From NCBI GenBank assembly GCA_965116235.1, contig OZ220496.1, positions 558,001 through 622,000 of the forward strand: DNA of 64,000 nucleotides, given 5' to 3'. The notes beneath the pieces are model-generated. The model ran no database searches, had not been told where the DNA came from, and worked only from the letters and a program-made list of their open reading frames with translations. Origin of the DNA: MPNP01 sp965116235. GTDB lineage: Bacteria > Pseudomonadota > Alphaproteobacteria > Rhodobacterales > Rhodobacteraceae. The translations under genes and the position numbers were made by a program. Positions 43,812-53,907 of this stretch are shown in pieces (the stretch's first letter is position 1; every line of letters begins with the position of its first letter).

Positions 43812-44966
43812 GCCGATTGTGATTTTCTAGATTCCACCACGATCTGCTTGTATTTCTGATTGACCTGCTTTTCGGCTACCTTGGCCAAGTTCTCATCGCG
43901 CATCCATCCTTCTTTCTTGATGATCATTCTTGATCCTATCAAGGTATATTCGTTGCCCTTTTTCAAGTTGCGTCAGTTACACAACAAGATTCTATTGGAT
44001 ACGTCGTTGGCTCCACCTCCTAATCTAGAACTGATAGGATCAAGTTGCATGAACTCTTTTTCCAAGTGCCGGTCACAACCAGCACAGGCAACAAGTTTCT
44101 TGCCCAAGGTATCTTGGGCATCAACGAGATAAGAGGTCGTTTACTTTTTCGATAATTCTTGCCATGGCTCCTTATGAAATGAATTTTCTATCCTTCGGGA
44201 GTTGCAAGAAAAGGGACCGCTACATTATCATCATCGTTGCATTCAGGCAGAATCGAGGTGAAGTGTATGGTCCAGTCTAAACCGAACTACCAAAGTTGAA
44301 TTTCTGCAACCTTGCAAGAACAAGCACTATCTTTACCTTGGGATGGCGTCCGGCTGGACAGGTTTCAGGTGTTGTACACGCCCAGAAGTTCCAAGGCCCG
44401 CGCCCCTGCGACGGGGTCGGTGCCATCATCAGTTCAGCAAAACGCCGAACCGGCCGGCGGGCGTATGTCGGATGGTTGCCTTGGGTCGGGCTTGGGACAA
44501 TGGGGTCGTCGGGGCCATGACCGATGGTCGCGCCGGGATGCCGTCATCATGGAACAGACGGGATTGCCCGTCCGCACACATGCGCCATTCGACATATCAG
44601 GCCCGCATCCCAGCCGAACATGGATACATCCCCGACAAGCCCGACGCTGATGGTTGGACTTTCCGATCTGCGGTTTCAGGCTTCAGACGGCGGGGGTCAC
44701 ACGAGCCCGGTGCTTGTCGGACCGCACAGTCTCGTCGGCCTTCATGACCGTATCCGGCCGGCTGGCCGGCACGACATGAAGGCTGTTCAAGTTTGCTTCC
44801 ACGCGATGTTCGCGGCCTTCCGATACCCGATAAACCCATCGTTCTGTACGGTGACGGTGAAGTACGGTCGTATCTTGGGCCGCATCATGATGGGTTCCCG
44901 CCGCCGGCCTGCACCGATGCCGACAACCGGCATCGCTTCGCAACCCGACGGCCTTCCGTCTCCCGA
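43812..44966. other. Non-coding stretch between the small ORF and AT2
   Basis: The left half (to about 44300) is AT-rich and contains a perfect 13-base inverted repeat, CTTGATCCTATCA at 43929-43941 against 44032-44044. The right half is GC-rich with open frames in several directions but no recognisable gene; it may be a degraded extension of the AT2 island. Confidence 0.45.
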
Positions 44967-47818
44967 TCAGAAGCGGAAGGTCACGGACAGACCGCCGCCA
45001 AAGTCGGTGTTGTCGCTCCCCGCCGTCGCATAAAAGGCATCCCCCGTCAGCTGCGTCGTGTCGCCGCTGCCCAGAGACATTGCCCCGCCCACGCCCAGAC
45101 GCACCCAAGTCGGTTTCACCTCGGTCGCCAGCCGGGTGCCGGCCACCATCACCGCATGCTTGGACGAGAACTCATGCTCCAGATCCAGCGACGCATACAG
45201 CCGACGGTCCGCATCCTTGGGACCCAGCTCGGCCAAGACACCCACACGACCCTGAACGCTCTGCTCCTTGTCCGGAGCAACCCGGCCGGCTCCATCGATC
45301 GTGGTCGGTTCGTCAAAGGCGTCCATGTCCACCGATGACCAGGACAGACCTCCACGCGGGATCACGGCCATGCCCCCTATACTCATCGGCCGGCCGACTT
45401 CCACACCGAGCGCCAGACCGCTGCCGCCACCCTTGGAGGTGATCTGACCATTGCGACTGGATGTCAGCGCGACATCAAAGAACCGGGTGTAGCTCAACTG
45501 GCCGTCCACATACAGCCCGCTGTCATCCGTCCAGGTCAGGGACACGCCCACACCGGTGCCGCTGGCTTCCATGGTGCCACCCCTCTTGACGGTGGCCTTA
45601 CTCTGCCGGGAGTGGGCACTCACGCCGAGCACCAGACGCTCATCGGTCGGCACCTCCAGACCCGCCTCAAAGTCGGTCTGCTTGACATCCCACGCCAGGG
45701 ACTGACGCCGGAAGTCCGTTGCGGTCGTCGATGTATCGGCCATACGCTCCCCATCGCGAACCGCCAGACGCACCCAGACACCCGTGCGGGCACCTGGCAC
45801 CGCCACATGCTCCCCCTTGCTGCTCTGGACCATGACCTCCTCGTCGCCAGTGGTCCGGCGGGGCACGGCCATGCGTGTGCTGTAGGGCGTCAGCTCCACC
45901 AGACCCAGAAGCACCGAGGGCAACACCTCATACAATCGCGATCGATGGCTGTACAGACGCAGGCCGGAAACGGTCGTGTCATCCTCAAACTTAAAGCCCT
46001 CGCCTTCAATCGTCTTGAGCTCGGTCTTGATCACCTCTTCATACACGCCCGTCCGTTCGCCACGACGATAAAAGATCGCACCCGATTTCAGAACCGTCTC
46101 ACTTCCCGACACACTGCGGATCTTGAACTCGATTTTGGATCGGGTGGTTCCATCACTGTCTCCCTCCGCTGCCGGATTCAGGATCTGGCCCTTGACATGA
46201 CCCATTAAACCCGCCTCGTCCTGCTCCAGGATCACCTCGACATCACCGGCCTTGGCATCCACCTGAATGGCCACGCCGGATGTCGCCTCCACACGAGCTT
46301 GGGGACCAATCACGAGCGTACCGCCACCAATCTTGTTCGCGACCGTCTGATCCTTCTTCCGAATGTGTACACCGGCGTATTTGTTACCGTCGTCATCCAC
46401 GTTGCCTCCCATGACCGTGCCGTGGACAGTGACATCAAACTTGCGCATCTCCGGGCCTCTTTGATCAACCTGGATGCCATGCCGCTCCGCAGTAACCGTG
46501 CTTCCCGCCTCCGTCTTGACCGTAACGATGCCCGTAGCTTTGGTGCGTGCTTTGATGCCAATCTCCTTTGCCTTGATACTGCTGCCCCTCTCCAGTGTAA
46601 CCGTGACCGCTCGGTTGCCGTAGGTTTCAATGCCCGGTCCGGCCGCATCGATCATGCCTTTGTGGGTGATCGTGACGGTGCCGTCGCGGTCATCTCCTTT
46701 AATGAAGGCCGAAATTCCATATGGATAGGTTCCACTGGCACGGTACGTCGTGTCGGCATCGTACGTCGTGTCCGACGATTCGCCTGTGAGGTGTGTCACA
46801 ATCTTGCTGCCCGCTCCCGTCTCAATCACGATGTTGCCCTTGATCTTGCTCCCGCTTGCGATGTATGCGTTTAACCCATTTATGGCATATATTTCGCCTA
46901 GGTGCTCGATCCTGATGTTGCCGACACCAGTGGACTCTATAGCAGCACTAATGCCAAACGCACCGATGGGGTTATCTTTCGTACCGATCTTCACCCCGGG
47001 GGCGACTGTAATCGTGATGTCACCCTTGGCGAACTGTCCAGCACTTATACCTTGGCCCCTCTGCTTGTCAGCGATCTCCGTACGAATGGAACCGCCGGCA
47101 AGATGAATCTTGATCGGAATCGTCGTGCCTGGCTTGGGACTATTGGTTCGAACATAAACGCCGGCTATGCTTTGCGTCTTCTTCCCTGACAAGACAATCT
47201 TGGCATTCGACACGAGGTTGATGCCGCTGTCGTCATCAAGAGCCGTATTGTCTTCCCCCCTATGTTCAAGATGAATGCCGTATTCTTCACTGTCGTCTTT
47301 GCCCGAGGCATGGATAACGCTTTTTTCTTCCAGTTCGAGCTTGAGCGACCCGGTTCCGTCACGAAACATTCTTATGCCTGTGTCCTGCGAATAGATTGTG
47401 ACGCGTCCCATAGCCGCAATTTCACTATTGCCATTACCTATGGCGTTAATATTGAAGGCCGGACCGGTGATCATGCTTGCACTTTGGCCGATTTGCGCTC
47501 CGTTGAAATTCAGCGTCAGCCCTCCGGTCAGTCCGGTGCATAGAATATTACTCGTGTATGTGTTGGCACTGGCAAGGGTCAGAACAGGCGGCGTACCCGG
47601 ATCGTCGGCACCCGTGCAACTCCCTTGGGCCGCAACCGAATGTGGTACCGCCATGAGCATCCCCAGCCCGACAAGCAGCGCTCCAATTGTCGAAGGTCCG
47701 AAGCCTAGTCCACGGAGGGACTGGCCCGAGAGATCATCTACCCCCCCCTACTCGCGTTCATGGGCACACACGGGCTGGCCCCGCCCGCCCAGATCAAAAT
47801 CAGTCCTGTCACGATCAT
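44967..47818 (-). CDS. Autotransporter AT2, out of frame at a G8 tract (phase OFF as sequenced)
   Basis: The ATG at 47818, after GAAGGGA, opens MIVTGLILIWAGGASPCVPM and reaches a run of eight G (47741-47748), where the frame hits TAG. With nine G it continues without a stop as GGVDDLSGQSLRGLGFGPST, then IGALLVGLGMLMAVPHSVAA, a proper signal peptide, into the passenger, giving 950 residues. As sequenced, the passenger frame is blocked by a TAG just before the G run and has no start codon before Met 47660, which would give a signal too short to work. The passenger has beta-helix-like repeats; the last 330 residues form an autotransporter barrel ending SVTFRF, closely like AT1. Probably a surface adhesin switched by slippage. 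Confidence 0.82.
47741..47748 (-). repeat. G8 tract (C8 on + strand) inside the AT2 leader/signal region
   Basis: Eight G on the coding strand at codons 24-26 of the leader. One added G, or loss of two, joins leader and passenger frames. Confidence 0.85.
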
Positions 47819-47860
47819 TGTTCCCTTCTCGTTATCCAAAAAGCAAAGTCTGCTAAAAAA

Positions 47861-47886
47861 TAAATACCCCCCCCCAGAATTTGCAA
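47861..47886 (-). promoter_or_regulatory. Predicted AT2 promoter region with a G9 tract
   Basis: On the minus strand TTGCAA (47881-47886), ATTCT, nine G (47867-47875) and TATTTA follow in order. The spacer to TATTTA is 14 bases, and to the overlapping TTTATT it is 16, so the working -10 box is uncertain. The G9 is 48 bases before the leader ATG, against 46 in AT1. Presence at both paralogues supports a function. Confidence 0.55.
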
Positions 47887-48807
47887 CTCTTTTGTGACGC
47901 TCCGGGTCATTTTTCTCCAAACTGTCGCATGCATGCGACACCCCGGCTTCAACGATGCGGTGCGGTGTGCTCAGGTGAAAGCCTTGGACGGCGCGCGATT
48001 GATCACGACTATACCAAGGGTTGAGCCTTTTCTGGTGTTCCCGCATCCCGACATGTGTGGCCCCGTGGGCTGTCTTGTTGGATGGGATCATGTGCCGGGC
48101 TGGAATGATTAAAAAAGTGATGGTCCTGCACCGCCGTTGCCGGATATCCCTGAGGTCACCGAAGTCCAGAGGCGACACACGCATAACGTCGAGACCGAAC
48201 ATCCGAAACTGGTTTTTGTTGCTGTGCAAAGGGAAGCGCTCTTGTGACTTTCGGATGGCGTTCGGAGGAACCGGTCTCGAGAATGCGCACACTCAGGAGC
48301 TTGGAGACTCACCCCCACAAGGGTGGATATTGTCGTCATGACGACAGCCGCCGGCTAGGGCCGTGTCTGGAGCCGCGTGGCACAAGACGGCAACCGATCG
48401 GCAAAATGGTGGACCAGCGAGTTGTCGTGACAGGCGACGATGCCATCAAGGCAGTCGCAACATGACAGTGACACCCCGCCAACAGGCTTGCAGGTTGGCG
48501 ATGCAGCTCGATGGCCGGTTTGAGAGATTGGCAAGAGGCTGTTTGCAGGATTGCTTGACATCTTTGTTCCATCGGATTTCCGCTGCAAGATGAAGGGTCG
48601 GGAGTCATGATCCAGCATGGTCTCGATATGCATGAGCACACGCATAATGATTGCGAGCGACCGCGCTTGTGTTTTTTTTGACAAGGAATTGTCATTAGCA
48701 CGGATAGTTTGTTCAGAGAAAAAATGAAGTCAGAACCTTTTCAAGCCACCCATGTGGTGAAGGTTTGATCGACCACAACGACTCAAATAGTTCGGAACTT
48801 CGGTATA
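47887..48807. other. Region between AT2 and the IS1595-type remnant
   Basis: About 920 bases. One minus-strand frame stays open for about 150 residues (from 48292) and runs into the AT2 leader, but it shows no family motif and no ribosome site. I regard it as non-coding until shown otherwise. Confidence 0.4.
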
Positions 48808-49410
48808 GTGGCTGCGCTCCACATCCGACAAGGTCGTCTGGCATCACGTCAGCAAGGTCGCTTGATTGAGTCTTTTGCCGCCGTGAGCACAGCTCACGCC
48901 ACGGCAGAGATTTTTGGTGTCCAGCCGAAGACCGCGGTCCGCTTTTTCACGGGCCGGCGTCAACTGATAGCCAGCAAGTTGCCGAGTTATCGTTTATGTG
49001 GGGAGATGGAAGCAGATGACAGTGGCTTGCGGTGGACGCACAGGTCAAAAGGGTCGCGGAGTCCGTGGCAAGGTGGCTGTGTTCGGGTTTCTGAAGCGGG
49101 GCAACAGGGCGTATACGTCCATCATTCCCAGTGTCTGCACCGAGATGATCGGGCCCCATGGAAGAGAGAATGGAACCTGACAGCATTGTCTATACCGACA
49201 CGTTCAAGACTTATAACGCCCGGAATATCTCGGCTTTTCATCACCATCGCATCCACCCTTCAAAACTCTTGGCCGAAGACCGCTATCATGTCAACAGGGT
49301 TGAGAATTTCTGGAACCAGTTCAAACGGGCTCGGTGCCAATACAACGGAATCAAGCCGGACCATTTCTGTCTTGCCTCCTTCATTCCCCGGAAGTTCTCG
49401 TGCCTGTATC
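48808..49410 (+). pseudogene. IS1595-family transposase, frameshifted
   Basis: Pieces in successive frames build an ISXO2-like transposase: LIESFAAVSTAHATAEIFGV, then QPKTAVRFFTGRRQLIASKL in frame one, GQKGRGVRGKVAVFGFLKRG in frame two, and EPDSIVYTDTFKTYNA...YHVNRVENFWNQFKRAR in frame three. The acidic residue in IVYTDTFKTY and the Asn/Glu in VENFWN are the expected catalytic region. Two frameshifts and a lost end make it dead. It runs up to the 3' end of lnt and marks one edge of the AT2 island. Confidence 0.8.
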
Positions 49411-49416
49411 AGCCTG

Positions 49417-50937
49417 CTAGCGTTTGTCAGCAAGAATCATTGGACGCACCAGCAGGAACCCAAAACCAAGAAGGAGTGTCATGAGCAGCGGCCAATCCCC
49501 AACCGTACTGTACAATGTCGGATCAAGCGGTTCGGGAACCTTGCTGTCGATTGCTCCAGACCGATTTAGGGAAATTGATTGCACTTCTCTTCCATAACCA
49601 TCAACTACTGCCGAGACTCCCGGATTTGAACTGCGCAAAAGGGGCAGGCCCAATTCAATTGCTCTGAATTTGGCCATGATGTAATGCTGGCGAGGACCAG
49701 AAAGGTTACCAATCCAGGCATCATTGGTAATCTGCAACAAAGCCCGGGGTCGCTCCCGTGTCCGCACAAGATGAGGAAATATCGCTTCATAGCAAATGAG
49801 AGCTCTGAACCGACCGCTTCCCGAGATATCAATGAAGTCGGATCCGTCGCCGGGAGTGAAATCCCATATTTCATCGCTGGCAAGAGGTGAGAGAGTCAGC
49901 CATTTCAGTACCTTTTCAAAGGGAACGAACTCGCCAAAGGGGACAAGCCGCCGCTTATCATAGACCTGCCCCATAGTTCCGTTGGCAGCAATGTATCCCA
50001 TGCTGTTGTACAGTTTGTTGTCCTCAATGCGTCTTAGCCCCAGAACCAAGGGTTTGCCCTTGAGCAGAAGTGACAGGTTTTTTATGTCTTCCTCTGTGGG
50101 AAAGATCGTCAGCGCAGTTTCAGGCCAGATCACCAGATCGACAGGTTCATTCGAACTGGCATTGCTGAGTTCGATGAGATGATCAAGATAGAAGTCGAAT
50201 TTTGATGGATTCCACTTTTCTGCCTGCGGGACGTTGGGTTGGACGATCCTTACGGTTGGACCTGAGGATAATAATTCCGCCGTGTCAGGCGCACGCAACA
50301 CCCCATACCCCCACGTCAGACAGAACAGGAATGCTGAAATGCCAATCGCTGGCCACGCCCACTTCGATGCTATGGGCAAGATGACAATGAGCAAGGTAAG
50401 CGCTGCCAAACCGTGGATACCGATTAAAGAGGCAGCTTGAGCGACTGGCGTGTCGTTCCAAACATATCCCAGAAGCCCCCAAGGAAAGCCGGTGAGGAAA
50501 TGCTCCCGAATGATTTCGACTCCTGTCCAAGAGCCGGCCAGTACTATATATCGAACAAGACGAGAGGCTTGAATCCAGTAAGGGAAACAAAAAGCCAGAG
50601 CCCAGAATAACGATATTCCAGCTACCAACAGTACGAGTGCAAATGGAGCCATCCATCCTGTTTGACTGGCTTCAACCAAGAAGGGTTGCACAATCCAGTT
50701 CAAGAGGACCAGAAAGTAGCCCAATCCAAAGCAAAAACCGACTTGGAAAGCCTTCTGGACTGTTTGTGCCCATCCAAAAAAGTAAACGACAACAGCCAGG
50801 CCGATTACGGTAAATATGGGTAGGTTGAAGGGCTCCTGACCAATAGCCGTCAGGCCTCCTGCTAAAAATATGAGCAGGAACGACAGCCGTGTGATGAATT
50901 GAGCCGTTTTGAAGAAAGGAACCACATCTTGCTCCAT
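49417..50937 (-). CDS. lnt: Apolipoprotein N-acyltransferase
   Basis: This 506-residue inner-membrane enzyme adds the third acyl chain to lipoproteins. About six to eight helices fill residues 10-210, followed by the nitrilase-like periplasmic domain with the catalytic triad Glu273 (IWPETAL), Lys328 (YDKRRLVPFGE) and Cys382 (LICYEAIFP), then a last helix near the C terminus. Complete. Same strand as metK and trmB, to which it is normally adjacent. Confidence 0.95.
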   Translation of the reverse strand: MEQDVVPFFKTAQFITRLSFLLIFLAGGLTAIGQEPFNLPIFTVIGLAVVVYFFGWAQTVQKAFQVGFCFGLGYFLVLLNWIVQPFLVEASQTGWMAPFALVLLVAGISLFWALAFCFPYWIQASRLVRYIVLAGSWTGVEIIREHFLTGFPWGLLGYVWNDTPVAQAASLIGIHGLAALTLLIVILPIASKWAWPAIGISAFLFCLTWGYGVLRAPDTAELLSSGPTVRIVQPNVPQAEKWNPSKFDFYLDHLIELSNASSNEPVDLVIWPETALTIFPTEEDIKNLSLLLKGKPLVLGLRRIEDNKLYNSMGYIAANGTMGQVYDKRRLVPFGEFVPFEKVLKWLTLSPLASDEIWDFTPGDGSDFIDISGSGRFRALICYEAIFPHLVRTRERPRALLQITNDAWIGNLSGPRQHYIMAKFRAIELGLPLLRSSNPGVSAVVDGYGREVQSISLNRSGAIDSKVPEPLDPTLYSTVGDWPLLMTLLLGFGFLLVRPMILADKR

Positions 50938-51518
50938 AAGTGTAGGTGAATGAACTATACTCTTGAGTCGGATCGAAATGGGAGCGCATCGACAGAACTG
51001 GGCGACTCCTCGTGGTGGCTCAGCCGCTACTGATCAACAAAATATTGAACCTATGACCTTGGCCACGTGATCATCCGAGAACCAAAACCATCCTCTATTA
51101 GATTCACATCTGTTTACGATCACTGTTGCAGAGTCTCAAAACTTTTTAGAGCGATCAATGCCATTGGATACATGATCACTTTGGCAAGAATCAATGGCTT
51201 CTGCCCTATCGGCATGTACAACCTGAGGGCAACATTGCAAATGCCGGAGGCATCACATGCTATTGTTCGGTTTTCGTACCGTGAAGAAATTTCCCCCGGG
51301 CGACTGGGGATAGACCCTTCATCTGTTTCCCCGTCTACTGAAAACTAGGGAGGCAAAATGCAAGCCACATTCCGCCCACATGGCGCCAAATCTGATCAAG
51401 AACATTGTCCAAAGCCATGATCCGCCTGACTCAACGGGTTATCAAGGCTGACCAAACTGTCGAAGATGGTGCCCCTTCGATTTTCCTCCTCACATCAGGG
51501 TTGATCGGGTCGCATGGT
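50938..51518. other. Intergenic region between lnt and the dioxygenase gene
   Basis: About 580 bases. A 93-codon frame on the plus strand (51067-51348) has no ribosome site and no motif. I see no terminator for the minus-strand catabolic operon that ends here, and no clear lnt promoter. Confidence 0.4.
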
Positions 51519-52475
51519 TCATGAAGCCTTGGCCGGAGGAGTCCCGTAGGTATGAAAGGATTCTATCGTTTTCAGACCCCAGGCCTGACCCTTTTTCCTT
51601 TCTGCTTCTGTCCAGACAACAGGCTTCCAGTCCGGTTGCAGGATCAGCCGTGCTCCCTGGTTGGCAATCTCAACCCTGTTGCCGGCTGGTTCATAGACAT
51701 AAAGAAAGAATGTTCCCTGTATTGCGTGCTTGTGAGGTCCAGTTTCGATATGAACCCCATTTTCCAAGAATATGTCAGCGGCACGAATCACTTCATCGCG
51801 CTGATCTGTTGCATATGTCACATGATGAAAGCGGCCTGTTCCTCCACCGTGCTCTTCAGTGCAGGCCAAATCATAGCTCTTGTTGTTTGTCGTGAACCAG
51901 CAACCGCCCAGACGGCCATTGTCCAGTTGAATCATTTCGGTAACTCTGCTCCCAAAACAGGTTTCCATGAAACGGCAAAACTTGGCAACGTCTTCGGCCA
52001 GCAAATTGACATGGTCTAGCCGGCGCGGACAGCATCCTTGCCCATGAAACCTCTGGGCCATGTTCTTCAATGCGGGTTTTTCCGCTTCTGGAGCCTGATA
52101 AACGTTGGTATCCCAATAGAGTTCAAACCAATGCCTATACGGACTCTGAAATCTGTATGCCGAACCATGTCCCAAGTCACCTTCAACCCAATGGCCCTCA
52201 ATTCCGGCAGCCTGGACTGCTTCCACCCTTCTCTCCAGGGCCTTGGCCGAAGTGGTCCGGTAACCGACATGTCCGACACCGGTCGTGTGATGAGCGGTGA
52301 GTTTGAGGGTGTGATATTCGTAGTCGTCATAGGCACGCAGGTAATGGCTGTCGCCCTCTCGGCCACTTTCAGCCAGCCCATAGACCCTCGTAAAAAAATC
52401 AAGACTCTCGTCAATTGTGTTCGAAAACAACTCAACATGGCCCAAATGAGCGACATCAAAGCATGGTTCAGACAT
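51519..52475 (-). CDS. Type I (VOC-fold) extradiol dioxygenase
   Basis: This 318-residue protein has two VOC modules, like catechol 2,3-dioxygenase. Iron ligands can be placed at His155 (RRLDHVNLL), His217 or His218 (GRFHHVTYA) and Glu269 (GNRVEIAN), the 2-His-1-carboxylate set. The FHHVTY block is the active-site region. Enzymes of this fold cut catechol rings next to the hydroxyls. The start overlaps the end of galC by eight bases, so it belongs to that pathway, where it may take the place of the usual LigAB-type ring-cleavage enzyme. Substrate inferred only. Confidence 0.82.
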   Translation of the reverse strand: MSEPCFDVAHLGHVELFSNTIDESLDFFTRVYGLAESGREGDSHYLRAYDDYEYHTLKLTAHHTTGVGHVGYRTTSAKALERRVEAVQAAGIEGHWVEGDLGHGSAYRFQSPYRHWFELYWDTNVYQAPEAEKPALKNMAQRFHGQGCCPRRLDHVNLLAEDVAKFCRFMETCFGSRVTEMIQLDNGRLGGCWFTTNNKSYDLACTEEHGGGTGRFHHVTYATDQRDEVIRAADIFLENGVHIETGPHKHAIQGTFFLYVYEPAGNRVEIANQGARLILQPDWKPVVWTEAERKKGQAWGLKTIESFHTYGTPPAKAS

Positions 52476-53142
52476 ATTTCAGTCCCTTCGCCTTCAGCTT
52501 TTCTCGCATGTTGTACATGTCTAGACCGAGTTCACCGGCGGCAAGCCGGTTTCTTTTTTCGTCTTCATGAGCAATCCTGGCCTTGGCCTTGACAAGAATT
52601 GCAGAGGTGATCTCCCGTTTGACGACGCAAACCCCATCATCATCCGCAACGATCACGTCTCCGGGGTTGACCACGGTATTCCCGACGGCAACGGGCACGT
52701 TGATCGAACCAAGGGATTCCTTTATCGTCCCTTGGGCACAAATGGTCTTGGCCCAGACGGGAAACTCCATTGTCGTCAATGTCCTGACGTCCCTTACTCC
52801 AGCGTCAATAACCAGTCCGAGCGCCCCTCGAGCTTTGGCCGACGTGGCCAGCAAGTCACCAAAATAGCCTGCATCTGACGGTGACGTTGTTCCCAGAACC
52901 AGTATATCGCCGTCCTGAATCTGTTCCATTGCGACATGAAGCATCCAGTTGTCTCCTGGAGGAGCAAGGATGGTCAGGGCAGAGCCCGCAATTGCAGCGC
53001 CAGGATAGATCGGTCGCAAATACGAAGCCATGAGCCCGGATCGCCCCTGAGCCTCATGCACGGCCGAGACTCCGCACACACCGAGTTCACTGATCACAGA
53101 CCTGTCGGCACGTTCAATGTTCTGAACCACGATGCTGCCCAT
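52468..53142 (-). CDS. galC: 4-carboxy-4-hydroxy-2-oxoadipate aldolase (GalC/LigK type)
   Basis: This 224-residue RraA-fold lyase splits 4-carboxy-4-hydroxy-2-oxoadipate to pyruvate and oxaloacetate, the last step of the protocatechuate 4,5-cleavage and gallate pathways. It has IVVQNIERADRSVISELGVC, GDNWMLHVAMEQIQ-type block, GYFGDLLATSAKARGALGLV and DAGVRDVRTL, with the metal-binding Asp, and ends LDMYNMREKLKAKGLKYV. The start at 53142 shares one base with the galB stop (TGATG). An upstream in-frame extension is not family-like. Confidence 0.88.
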   Translation of the reverse strand: MGSIVVQNIERADRSVISELGVCGVSAVHEAQGRSGLMASYLRPIYPGAAIAGSALTILAPPGDNWMLHVAMEQIQDGDILVLGTTSPSDAGYFGDLLATSAKARGALGLVIDAGVRDVRTLTTMEFPVWAKTICAQGTIKESLGSINVPVAVGNTVVNPGDVIVADDDGVCVVKREITSAILVKAKARIAHEDEKRNRLAAGELGLDMYNMREKLKAKGLKYV

Positions 53143-53879
53143 CACAGTTCGTCCACACAGCGAGGAAAGACGGCTTGAAAGCCTTCCGCATATTGTGCCC
53201 TCCGATGGCCGGCCTGACCTCCCGAATTGCGGTTGAAATGATTGGCTCGATTTTCGGCCACGTTGGTGTAGTACTTCCACAGATGCGTCTGACCTTCCAT
53301 GCACTCGATGGCTTGCCGCTTCTGTTCACACACTTCGGTTATATCCAGCAGCACGTTTGGTACCCATCCCATCTGCTCAGTCTGATGGGGCTCAAACAGA
53401 TACAGCTGCGGCGAACCCAGAACAGTTTCTCCAGGATTGTGTCCCCAAGCCTGAGCGATCATCCGTGCTTCGAGAGCAATCTGGGTCGTCGCCATGTGAT
53501 CGGTGTTGTAAGGGTCGTACTTCGAATGTGACAGCATGAAGTCAGGCTGAACCGCACGAATAATCCTTACCAGCTCATTTCTGGTGTCAGAACCGAACTC
53601 AAGAGGATAGTCGCCCATGTCGAGGCAGATGATGTTCGAGGCACCGAGTGCCGCAGCGGCGGCCTCCGCCTCTCGGCGGCGAACATCCTTGACCTGGTCG
53701 AGCGTCATGCCGTCCTGTTTCCAGAGTTTGGCACTTTCACCTCTTTCACCGAAAGACAGACAGACGATCGTTACGCTGTATCCCTTCTTTTCATGAAGGG
53801 CGACCGCACCGCCGCAGCGCCATACGAAATCGGCGGCATGAGCACTCAATACCAAGGCCGTTTTACGACTACGGTTCAT
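53142..53879 (-). CDS. galB: 4-oxalomesaconate hydratase (GalB type, PIG-L fold)
   Basis: This 245-residue protein of the LmbE/PIG-L superfamily has the altered metal motif SAHAADFVWRCGG in place of the common AHPDDE, followed by VCLSFGERGESAKLW, LDMGDYPL, LSHSKYDPYNTDHM and CMEGQTHLWKYYTNVA. These match the GalB hydratase branch, which adds water to 4-oxalomesaconate to give the GalC substrate. Neighbouring galC with a one-base overlap supports it. A sugar deacetylase is unlikely. Confidence 0.87.
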   Translation of the reverse strand: MNRSRKTALVLSAHAADFVWRCGGAVALHEKKGYSVTIVCLSFGERGESAKLWKQDGMTLDQVKDVRRREAEAAAAALGASNIICLDMGDYPLEFGSDTRNELVRIIRAVQPDFMLSHSKYDPYNTDHMATTQIALEARMIAQAWGHNPGETVLGSPQLYLFEPHQTEQMGWVPNVLLDITEVCEQKRQAIECMEGQTHLWKYYTNVAENRANHFNRNSGGQAGHRRAQYAEGFQAVFPRCVDEL

Positions 53880-53907
53880 TCTGGCTCAGTGCTCCCCGGG
53901 GCATGGC

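Noticed and set aside
45612..46208. Antisense frame opposite AT2
   Set aside because: Same effect of codon composition in the barrel and passenger region; no ribosome site.
48021..48341. 106-codon plus-strand frame between AT2 and the IS remnant
   Set aside because: No ribosome site, no motif, and overlapping frames of similar length on the other strand.
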